From: Janthinobacterium sp.
GTDB taxonomy: Bacteria > Pseudomonadota > Gammaproteobacteria > Burkholderiales > Burkholderiaceae_D
Reading direction: 5' to 3'
NCBI GenBank assembly: GCA_003133225.1
Contig: PKWL01000053.1
Location: 1-32,681, forward strand
DNA length: 32,681 nt
Shown: piece by piece, positions 15,575-22,773 of the stretch
Position numbering within the stretch: position 1 is the first letter of the stretch
How the letters are laid out: each line of letters begins with the position of its first letter
The notes under the pieces: model-generated
Told to the model about the DNA's origin: nothing
The model's database searches: none
Seen by the model: only the letters and a program-made list of their open reading frames with translations
Translations under genes and position numbers: made by a program

Positions 15575-16042
15575 ATGCGGGAAAGCGCGGCATTCAAATG
15601 TTGCTTTGAAGTTCGGTGGGCGGACTTGGATGGAAACCGTCATTTACGAAACACGGCCTTTAGCGAATATGCAAGTCATACGCGTTTCCAATTGCTCGCC
15701 GTACACGGTTTTTCTCCGGAAAAACTTCAGGCCCTGCGTTTTGGGCCAATCATGCTGCGTGAAGAAATTCGTTACAGGCGCGAGGTCCTCTTCGGCGACA
15801 CGTTAAACGTCGATGTCAGCTGTGCTGGCTTGTCTGCCGATGGCTCCCATTGGTGCGTGCGCCAGGAAATCCGCCGTTCTGATGGGAAGAGCGCGGCCAT
15901 TCTTACGGTCCAAGGAGGTTGGATTGATCTCGACAGCCGCACGGCGGGGGCACCCACGGGGGAACTTTCCAGCGTGCTGCAAAGGCTGCCCCGTATGAAG
16001 AACTTCGAGGAGCTGCCTTCTCTCATGCGCCGCAAATTCTGA
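15575..16042 (+). CDS. 4HBT-family acyl-CoA thioesterase
   Basis: A 155-aa hotdog-fold protein. The N-terminal strand and active-site loop FEVRWADLDGNRHLRNTAFSEY holds the catalytic Asp (D17) followed by the H-x-x-N motif typical of the YbgC/4HBT type. The central part (MLREEIRYRREVLFGDTLNVDV, HWCVRQEIRRSDGKSAAILTVQGGWID) gives the usual alternating strands. It should hydrolyse acyl-CoA esters; chain length cannot be told. GGGAAAATAAG upstream of the ATG is a modest RBS. It stands alone on this strand, downstream of the pilus locus, and converges on the aldehyde dehydrogenase gene. Confidence 0.85.
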   Translation: MRESAAFKCCFEVRWADLDGNRHLRNTAFSEYASHTRFQLLAVHGFSPEKLQALRFGPIMLREEIRYRREVLFGDTLNVDVSCAGLSADGSHWCVRQEIRRSDGKSAAILTVQGGWIDLDSRTAGAPTGELSSVLQRLPRMKNFEELPSLMRRKF

Positions 16043-16181
16043 AATTTGGATATCGTTTCGGCTATGGTGGCCAAAGCCCGCCGCAGGCCATGTTAGGCAA
16101 ACTTTCGCTTGCCACGAAGAGCAGACTGTAGACTGCTGGAGTAGGGGTGTTCGCGAGTAGCATTACGGAACAAAATGCGTT

Positions 16182-16211
16182 AAATTGGGATTTTTTCAAC
16201 CAATTTTTTTT
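16182..16211 (+). terminator. Probable terminator of the thioesterase gene
   Basis: AAATTGG (16182-16188) pairs with CCAATTT (16200-16206), followed by a run of eight T (16204-16211). The stem has only two GC pairs, so it would be weak, but the layout is that of an intrinsic terminator. Confidence 0.4.
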
Positions 16212-16213
16212 CC

Positions 16214-16256
16214 AAAAAACGTGCTGGGCGCGGCCGAAATAAGCAGCCAGCCGCCC
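16214..16256 (-). terminator. Possible terminator of the aldehyde dehydrogenase gene
   Basis: Read on the minus strand, GGGCGGC (16256-16250) pairs with GCCGCGCCC (16234-16226) with a two-base bulge, and six T follow about 6 bases later. A second inverted repeat, GCGGAGCG (16290-16297) with CGCTCCGC (16328-16335), lies between this site and the gene stop and may add to termination. Confidence 0.35.
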
Positions 16257-16339
16257 CGTAGCAACGCCTGTTATTTTTTATGCATAAGTGCGGAGCGACC
16301 TTGAGCGCTTGTGGCTGCGCATTCAGGCGCTCCGCGGAC

Positions 16340-17770
16340 TCATTTCTTCACACTGATGACTTGAGGCTGGGTCACAGCTTTCAAACCGTCAATTCCAAAC
16401 TCAACGCCATAGCCTGAGCCCTTAATGCCGCCAAAGGGCACCATGGGATGGATCGCGCCGTGCTGATTGATCCATACCGTGCCCGCCTGAATCTGGCTTG
16501 CCACGCGTTTGGCCGCATCAATGTCGGACGACCAAACAGATGCTCCCAAGCCCGCCCTTAAACGATTGGCGCTAGCAATGGCCTCTTCTACTGTGGAGTA
16601 CTTGATAATAGGCAGCACGGGACCGAACTGTTCCTCGTCAACCAATCTCGCCCCATCCTTGAGGCCCGTCACCAAGGTCAAGGGATAGAAGTAGCCAGGG
16701 CCCCCCGTGGCCTGCCCCCCACAGACGATGGTTGCGCCGGCTTGCTTGGCGCTGTCGACGAGAGATACGACCTTATCAAACTGCATTTTGTTCTGAATGG
16801 GCCCCATGGCCATGCCATCTTCCATTCCATTCCCCATGGGCATTGCCTGAGCGATCTCCTTGAGCGCTTGGACAGTTGCATCGAAGACGCTCTCGTGAAC
16901 ATACAGCCGCTTGGCACATGCGCAGGTTTGACCCATGTTGATGAAGGCGCCCCAGAACAAACCCATGGCGATGGCCTTGGGATCGGCATCCGGCAAAACG
17001 ATGGCGGCGTCGTTACCTCCCAGCTCCATGGTGGCCGGCACCATGTTGCGCGCCGCCGCTTCGGCGATCTTCTTACCCGTTGACGCCGACCCGGTGAACA
17101 TAATTTTATCGACGCCGGGATTGTCCACCAGCCAGGAACCCACGTCACCTGGGCCGCTGACGGAATTTAGCACGCCCTTTGGCAGTATCTCGTTGATAAC
17201 GCGGATCAGTTCCAGTGTACCGATGGTGGTGTACTCAGACGGCTTGATGACCACGGTATTGCCGGCACGAATCGATGGGATGATCTGCCAGATCGCGATC
17301 AGTAGAGGCCAGTTCCATGGCGCGATGGCGGCAATGACGCCGTAAGGCTTGCGCAACACTTCGTCGCGCCGCGTCTCGTCTTCGAATACCACGTCGATTG
17401 GCAGATCGAGGCTCGCGGGCACTTGAGTCCACACTTCACAACCCCACAGCTCGAACAGGGCACCTGGCACCTGATCCGGGCCAACGCCGCCAAGCGGCTT
17501 TCCTTGCTCTTTTGTAACCCATTCGGCCAAATAACGTGCATTCTTCTTGATTGCTTCGGCGACCTGCATGGTTAGTGCCTTGCGCTCTGCGTCGGGACGC
17601 GCTGCCCACCCAGCTTGAGCGGCGCGAGCGGCGGCAATCGCTTCCGTCACTTGCAGCTGGGTCGAGATCGGCGCGCGACCCAGCGTTTCGCCGGTGGCAG
17701 GATTGATCGATTCAAAGCTCTTTTCGGAGCCCACCGGTTGACCATTGACAATATTAAAATAAGTTTGCAT
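16340..17770 (-). CDS. NAD(P)-dependent aldehyde dehydrogenase
   Basis: A 476-aa aldehyde dehydrogenase of usual family length. The catalytic residues are present: N153 (PWNWP), E249 (MELGGNDAA) and the nucleophile C283 (MGQTCACAKR). The cofactor site is FTGSASTGKK (225-234). C-terminal motifs EEQFGPVLPI and PFGGIKGSGYGVEFG match the family. It resembles the succinate-semialdehyde/general aldehyde dehydrogenase group, but the true substrate cannot be set from sequence. GGAG lies 9 bases before the ATG. It stands alone, about 1 kb downstream of aceA on the same strand and separated from it by the aceA terminator, so it needs its own promoter. Confidence 0.92.
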   Translation of the reverse strand: MQTYFNIVNGQPVGSEKSFESINPATGETLGRAPISTQLQVTEAIAAARAAQAGWAARPDAERKALTMQVAEAIKKNARYLAEWVTKEQGKPLGGVGPDQVPGALFELWGCEVWTQVPASLDLPIDVVFEDETRRDEVLRKPYGVIAAIAPWNWPLLIAIWQIIPSIRAGNTVVIKPSEYTTIGTLELIRVINEILPKGVLNSVSGPGDVGSWLVDNPGVDKIMFTGSASTGKKIAEAAARNMVPATMELGGNDAAIVLPDADPKAIAMGLFWGAFINMGQTCACAKRLYVHESVFDATVQALKEIAQAMPMGNGMEDGMAMGPIQNKMQFDKVVSLVDSAKQAGATIVCGGQATGGPGYFYPLTLVTGLKDGARLVDEEQFGPVLPIIKYSTVEEAIASANRLRAGLGASVWSSDIDAAKRVASQIQAGTVWINQHGAIHPMVPFGGIKGSGYGVEFGIDGLKAVTQPQVISVKK

Positions 17771-17899
17771 GGATGAGTCTCCGTTTTTATGTTGATGGAA
17801 TGCTTCAATTTTTTGCGGTTAATCGCGTGCCAATCAATCTCGCGGGAGTAGGGCCGAACGCGAGTCGAATGCGATTTACCGGGTGAATAAGCCACCACT

Positions 17900-17914
17900 A
17901 AATCGCGGCGATTT
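17900..17914. promoter_or_regulatory. Short palindrome upstream of the aldehyde dehydrogenase
   Basis: AAATCG and CGATTT are perfect 6-bp arms around CGG, centred about 137 bases before the dehydrogenase start. It is a candidate operator; no regulator gene is adjacent. Confidence 0.3.
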
Positions 17915-18374
17915 TACTTTCGCATTTCTTCTGTGCTCCCCTATGAAGCTCTTTTATTTAGCTTGCCAATATTAATTTTGGCTGGGTTGTGAGAAACCGA
18001 ACCGTTGGATAATGACATATTAAAATTGATATAGCAACATCAGACCGGGCCGCCGCGCGACGCTTCGAAAATGGCCAAATTTTGGCCGCTGGCGGCGCTA
18101 TGCCCGACGTGGGCGGATGGGTCCGGGACTTAGATGGGACTGCCAGGGGCGAACTACCTTGGCCACTGGCCACGTAGTGTGGCGCTTGAAAAAATTAAGC
18201 GCGCAGGAATAGGGCCGACTGATCCGGCGCGATTCCAGCGCGCCAAGCCAGAAAACGAAAGCGGTTTTTGTGTGCTTTGCGGCGCGAGAGGAGGCTTGGA
18301 TGGCAGCCCTTTCATGGTAGCCAGCATTTTGAACGCCGGCGCGCCGGTACGCATGGCCCGTTCCATGATTTTCA

Positions 18375-18409
18375 CGGTCGTGGGCCGGTCGTGGGCCCGG
18401 TCGTGGCCC
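18375..18409. repeat. Short tandem repeat, CGGTCGTGGGC x3
   Basis: Three units of 11-12 bases starting CGGTCGTGG begin at 18375, 18386 and 18398. They lie in the gene-less stretch and show no coding role. Confidence 0.5.
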
Positions 18410-18712
18410 ATTCGTCGGTGGCGGTCAATTCTTCTGGGATCCCGTCTTTGATGACGCCACCGTCCGAGGCTCAGAAGAAGGTGGATCATCCACGGCGGAG
18501 GGTGCGCGACGATGTTGTGCTGAGGGCGCTCATCGCAGGCAGATCTAGTCGCCATACCGGATCTCGAAGTCCAGTTTGAACATTTGAAGGAGGTTCAAGA
18601 CGGCGACGGCGGGCCGCGTCGGAGAGTTCACAGCGGGATGCAATCGTGGCAAAGGTGTGCGCACAAGGCCTCGATTGCGCGCCCGTTACCTGGGCGCACA
18701 AAAAAAGTGCAC

Positions 18713-18743
18713 AAAAAAAAGCCCGCCGTGGCGAGCTTTTTTT
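18713..18743 (-). terminator. Intrinsic terminator of aceA
   Basis: On the minus strand, AGCTCGCC-ACG-GCGGGCT forms a GC-rich stem with one G-T wobble, followed by eight T and preceded by seven A, so it could work in both directions. It lies 18 bases beyond the aceA stop. Confidence 0.85.
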
Positions 18744-18760
18744 ACACTAGACGCAGATTG

Positions 18761-20341
18761 TTAGAACTGGTTCATCGTGTTGTCTTTACCAGATGCCTTC
18801 AGAGCAGCTTCGCCGCTGAAGTAATCTTTGTGATCATCACCGATGTCTGAACCGGCCATGTTCTGATGCTTAACACAAGCGATATTTTGCCGGATTTCCT
18901 TGCGCTGAACGCCAGCGACATAACCCAACATACCTTGGTCACCGAAGTACTCTTTTGCCAGGTTGTCAGTCGACAATGCAGCCGTGTGGTAAGTTGGCAG
19001 GGTAATTAAGTGATGGAAAATACCCGCTTCACGAGCTGAGTCAGCTTGGAAAGTGCGGATTTTTTCATCTGCAGCAATCGCCAATTCAGTGGCGTCGTAT
19101 TCAAGACTCATCAGTGCGGCGCGATCGTAAGCAGAAACGTCTTTGCCTTCGCTTTTCATGATGTCGAAAATCTGCTGACGGAAGTTCAGCGTCCAGTTAA
19201 ATGATGGACTGTTGTTGTAGACCAGCTTGGCGTTTGGAATAACTTTACGAATCGCATTGACCATACCGCCGATCTGAGCAATGTGCGGCTTCTCAGTTTC
19301 GATCCAAATTAAGTCGGCACCGTTTTGCAAAGAGGTAATGCAATCCAACACGCAACGCTCTTCACCGGTGCCAGCGCGGAACTGGAACAAGTTGCTAGGC
19401 AAACGCTTAGGACGAACAAGCTTGCCGTCACGCTTGATGACAACGTCACCGTTGCTCATGGATTCAGCAGAAACTTCTTCAACGTCCAGGAAGGAGTTGT
19501 ATTGATCGCCCAGATCGCCTGGCTCACGAGTCACCGCGATTTGCTTGGTCAAGCCTGCACCCAATGAGTCGGTACGGGCCACGATTACACCGTCGTCTAC
19601 ACCGAGCTCGAGGAACGCGTAACGTACCGCGCGGATCTTCGCCAGGAAGTCTTCGTGAGGAACAGTTACTTTACCGTCTTGATGGCCGCACTGCTTTTCA
19701 TCAGAAACTTGGTTTTCGATTTGGATGCAGCATGCACCGGCTTCAATCATTTGCTTAGCCATCAGGTAGGTCGCTTCAGGATTACCGAAACCGGCATCGA
19801 TATCGGCAATGATGGGCACTACGTGAGTGATGTGGTTGTCAATTTTGTCTTGGATTGCTTGCTTGGCAGCGCCTTGAGCACCGTCCAATTGGCGGAATAA
19901 TCCGCCCAGCTCGCGTGCATCAGCTTGACGCAAGAAAGTGTAAAGCTCTCTGATCAGATCGGCAATTGCCGTCTTCTCGTGCATGGACTGGTCAGGCAAC
20001 GGTCCGAACTCAGAGCGCAGCGCAGCAACCATCCAGCCCGACAGGTACAGGTAGCGACGATCGGTGCTATTGAAGTGCTTCTTGATGGAAATCATTTGCT
20101 GCTGAGCGATAAAACCATGCCAGCAACCTAGAGACTGGGTGTACTTGGACGAGTCAGCGTCGTAGTTCGCCATGTCATCGCGCATGATCTTGGCGGTAAA
20201 CCTGGCGATATCCAGACCCGTTTTGAATCTGTTCTGGGCGCGCATACGCGCAGCAGACTCAGGATTAATCGCGTTCCAAGGACTACCTTCTTTGTCTTTC
20301 AGGCCGGCAATGGCGGTGATGTCGTCTTGATACTGTGACAT
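18761..20341 (-). CDS. aceA: Isocitrate lyase (long form)
   Basis: A 526-aa isocitrate lyase, the glyoxylate-shunt enzyme that splits isocitrate to glyoxylate and succinate and allows growth on acetate or fatty acids. The active-site signature is KQCGH (residues 216-220) in ENQVSDEKQCGHQDGKV, and further family blocks include ADIDAGFGNPEA, VARTDSLGAG and NNSPSFNW. It belongs to the 525-535-residue group seen in Pseudomonas and betaproteobacteria, longer than the E. coli enzyme. I chose the ATG at 20341 because AGGA sits 7 bases upstream; the ATG at 20347 is only one base from that site. A strong terminator follows. No malate synthase gene is in the window. Confidence 0.95.
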   Translation of the reverse strand: MSQYQDDITAIAGLKDKEGSPWNAINPESAARMRAQNRFKTGLDIARFTAKIMRDDMANYDADSSKYTQSLGCWHGFIAQQQMISIKKHFNSTDRRYLYLSGWMVAALRSEFGPLPDQSMHEKTAIADLIRELYTFLRQADARELGGLFRQLDGAQGAAKQAIQDKIDNHITHVVPIIADIDAGFGNPEATYLMAKQMIEAGACCIQIENQVSDEKQCGHQDGKVTVPHEDFLAKIRAVRYAFLELGVDDGVIVARTDSLGAGLTKQIAVTREPGDLGDQYNSFLDVEEVSAESMSNGDVVIKRDGKLVRPKRLPSNLFQFRAGTGEERCVLDCITSLQNGADLIWIETEKPHIAQIGGMVNAIRKVIPNAKLVYNNSPSFNWTLNFRQQIFDIMKSEGKDVSAYDRAALMSLEYDATELAIAADEKIRTFQADSAREAGIFHHLITLPTYHTAALSTDNLAKEYFGDQGMLGYVAGVQRKEIRQNIACVKHQNMAGSDIGDDHKDYFSGEAALKASGKDNTMNQF

Positions 20342-20898
20342 GGGCATATCCTAAATAATAAAGCAAAATTGATAAAAACGTATTGAGTGTTGGTAGATCT
20401 GTTCACTCTTGTACGAAAAGCAGGGTGGTGAAATCGAAGCAGAACTGCATGGAAGAATGATAGCCAATTTTTGGTATGTCCGCTAGGTCTTATATAAGAC
20501 ATATAACTTAAATTAATCTGTTTATTTTCAATGACTTATATCTTATTTTTTGTTATGTGAAATGTATTTTCAAAAAATGGAAGGATTTCCTGATTTGTTT
20601 CGCGCTCATATCTCACAATGTGGCATTAACTTTCCGCATCGTGAGAAAACGGTGGTTCCGGCAAAAAAAGCGGGCCCCCTAAAAACAGATTTCCGGTAAC
20701 CGAAGTCTGCTGTGAACTATTGAGCTTTGGACTGCGCCAGACAAGGCATGTTGGCGCCGACTTTTTGTGACCAGGCTAACGATTTTCAGTGACCCGCAGA
20801 GAACGCCGGCAAAGCCGCGTTTGGGCTGGCTCATTGGCAGGCAAGACTCACTTGTCAAACCTTTGCCTAAGCATGACAGAAGATATAGGGATCGTGCC
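20342..20898 (-). other. AT-rich regulatory region upstream of aceA
   Basis: No gene is supported here. The 140 bases from about 20440 to 20580 are strikingly AT-rich compared with the flanks and contain a perfect palindrome (20487-20500), a related half-match (ACTTATATCTTAT, 20534-20546) and several TTGAAA-type -35 candidates on the minus strand. I could not fix one promoter. CTCAC (20612-20616) and GTGAG (20641-20645) form a spaced inverted repeat. Confidence 0.5.
20487..20500. promoter_or_regulatory. 14-bp perfect palindrome, candidate aceA operator
   Basis: GTCTTATATAAGAC is fully palindromic and lies about 150 bases before the aceA start, within the AT-rich promoter region. Size and symmetry fit a dimeric regulator such as a GntR-type protein. 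The regulator is not identifiable from this window. Confidence 0.5.
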
Positions 20899-22716
20899 TT
20901 ACCTGCCGTTTTTGCTGCACTTTGCCTCGAGTAATGTCATTGCAGGCGCCACCTTGCGGCTCATTGTTGGCGGCGGCTCGCGCCTGCCGCCCGTGATTTT
21001 CCAATAGTCGTAATACACCAGCGCTGCCTTTAGCGCGTAATCATAATTGCCCTGCCCGAGCTTCCAGGCCCAGCGCATCAGTTGCAAAGGGCTTTTGCGC
21101 AACATATGATGCGGAAAATCGGGATCTGACAACATGATCTTGCTGCGTTCGATCAAGGCACGTTGGCTTGCTGCTTGATGGGCATTCGATGCGGGCGCGT
21201 GCCACTGGTCGAGCAGCCCGTTTGGAACCGGGATTGGACATGGGACATGCCCCGGATACGCCTGCCAAGGCACGTCCCGCACTGCCGGTTCGAAAAATGC
21301 CAGCCATTTGACGTAAAAAGAGTGGTACAGGCAAGGGTCGACCGCGATCGCCGTCAAGTACTCGAGTAACGCGCTGTCGTAAAACGGCACTTGATATTCA
21401 AGGCGGTGCTGGTCGATGGTTTCGAAGTGGTTCGCTAGGTGCCGACGGGGCCCGTTCAGGTTCAGGAAAATATAGAACGCACGCACAGGATCCGGATGGC
21501 GGATCGCCGTCAGTTCCTGGTGCAGGCGCTCACGCAGGCGGTTTTGGCATTGCCGTGCAAGGTCGCGATGGAGAATTCTGGTCGGAATAGCCTTGCCCTG
21601 TTGACGCAAATAAATATCGATTGCTCCCAACAAATCGTTTTGGCGCAGCCGGCTCACGATCTCGGGGCTGATATAGACATGGCCAAGGCCGACGCTTCCG
21701 CCTTCGCCGGTCCAGGCTACGCTGGAATGCTCTGGCGTCCTTTCCTGGCGCCGCCGCGAAGCGCGCCATGCATCGGCCATCAGCGCCGACCATTGTGGCC
21801 ACGGTTCGGTCGGCAACTCCTGATGCATGGCGCCACTTTTTTTTGCGTACTCCAGGGCAAATCGTTGGTCCTGCGTGTTGGGCAGAGAAAAATTGAAGGT
21901 GTAGACCCGGGCCCCTTCGGCACGCAGCGCGGCCACCGTGCAGCGGGAATCAAGCCCTCCGCTTAAATAAGCAAATGTCGTCCGGTCGCCCCGAAGTCGG
22001 CGCCGTATGGCAGACTGAAACATCCGGTAAGTCTGTTGCAAGGCCTCCTTTTCTGGCGCGTGCAATGGGGCAATCGCGTCCCACCGAAAGTACCGCGATG
22101 ATTTGACCTCGCCCCCATGCATGGTCACCACCTCACAAGGCAGAAGCATCTTTACCCCAACATAGGGCGTAGCGGCGCCGAACGGATAGCCAAAACCAAT
22201 CGTCTCGGCAATGGAGAGCAGATCCATCGCCTTTGGAATTTCCGTGACTGCCTCGAGGATACGTAGCGCGCTGGAGAAATAAACAAAGTCCTTGACCACT
22301 GCGTAGTAGAGCGGCCGCAAGCCCAGCTTGTCTGCAACCAGGTACGCAGTGCCTGTTCGAGGATTGTAATATGCCGCACAAAATGTCCCGCTGGCGCTAC
22401 CTAGGCTCTGGAAATCACCGTCATCCCATTTCGTTTGCAGATACGCCAGGTGCGCATCACGCCCGGCACCGTTAGGCCCATCGCAGGTCAGCAGTGGTTC
22501 TCCAGCGAGCATGGCGAACGAACCGGTCGGGGCCACTCGATGCGCCGCGCCGTCGAACGCACCGATGTCGACCTTCACCAGATATGCCCGGGCATCGCGA
22601 AATTCAATGGGCTTGTCTTGCCGATCGCGGGAGATGTTTTCTCTTAGCGACGTACAGACGGAATGTGGAATAGACAAACGAGGATGGCGACTAAAGACGC
22701 CAGCGAGAATTGTCAT
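20899..22716 (-). CDS. Asparagine-synthetase-like amidotransferase lacking the N-terminal Cys
   Basis: A 605-aa AsnB-like protein. The N-terminal half (1 to about 200) follows the class II glutaminase fold (FCAAYYNPRTGTAYLVADKLGLRPLYY), but residue 2 is Thr (MTIL), not the catalytic Cys, so glutamine hydrolysis is not expected at this site. The C-terminal synthetase domain has the PP-loop SGGLDS (252-257), which adenylates a carboxyl group. Such non-canonical AsnB proteins act in surface polysaccharide amidation, lasso-peptide cyclisation and related amide-forming reactions. AAGGAAG precedes the ATG. It is the last gene of a minus-strand set with a Wzx-type flippase and a Mur-ligase fusion; the gap to the latter is 57 bases. 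I infer a role in making an amide on an exported product. Confidence 0.82.
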   Translation of the reverse strand: MTILAGVFSRHPRLSIPHSVCTSLRENISRDRQDKPIEFRDARAYLVKVDIGAFDGAAHRVAPTGSFAMLAGEPLLTCDGPNGAGRDAHLAYLQTKWDDGDFQSLGSASGTFCAAYYNPRTGTAYLVADKLGLRPLYYAVVKDFVYFSSALRILEAVTEIPKAMDLLSIAETIGFGYPFGAATPYVGVKMLLPCEVVTMHGGEVKSSRYFRWDAIAPLHAPEKEALQQTYRMFQSAIRRRLRGDRTTFAYLSGGLDSRCTVAALRAEGARVYTFNFSLPNTQDQRFALEYAKKSGAMHQELPTEPWPQWSALMADAWRASRRRQERTPEHSSVAWTGEGGSVGLGHVYISPEIVSRLRQNDLLGAIDIYLRQQGKAIPTRILHRDLARQCQNRLRERLHQELTAIRHPDPVRAFYIFLNLNGPRRHLANHFETIDQHRLEYQVPFYDSALLEYLTAIAVDPCLYHSFYVKWLAFFEPAVRDVPWQAYPGHVPCPIPVPNGLLDQWHAPASNAHQAASQRALIERSKIMLSDPDFPHHMLRKSPLQLMRWAWKLGQGNYDYALKAALVYYDYWKITGGRREPPPTMSRKVAPAMTLLEAKCSKNGR

Positions 22717-22773
22717 CGGTAACTTCCTTTTTAACAGGCTGGCGCGCCTTTGGACTGCCAGCTAACATCATAG

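Larger units (their letters stand above)
17771..18712. other. Gene-less stretch between the aldehyde dehydrogenase and aceA
   Basis: No protein here is convincing; overlapping frames on both strands (about 18134-18580) are arginine-rich and lack ribosome binding sites. The half next to the dehydrogenase is AT-rich and probably holds its promoter; it includes AAATCG-CGG-CGATTT at 17900-17914. The other half is GC-rich with a short tandem repeat at 18375-18409, and may be a decayed gene, but I recognise no family. Confidence 0.45.

Noticed and set aside
17814..17838. A perfect TTGGCACG -24 element on the minus strand before the aldehyde dehydrogenase.
   Set aside because: The -12 position reads TAACC and lacks the essential GC, so it does not qualify as a sigma54 promoter.
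18134..18580. Overlapping frames of about 100-130 codons on both strands between the aldehyde dehydrogenase and aceA.
   Set aside because: They are arginine-rich, have no ribosome binding sites and no recognisable motifs; they look like GC-driven chance frames.
20789..21007. A + strand frame at the 3' end of the AsnB-like gene.
   Set aside because: It mostly overlaps the opposite-strand AsnB-like coding sequence and shows no domain or RBS.
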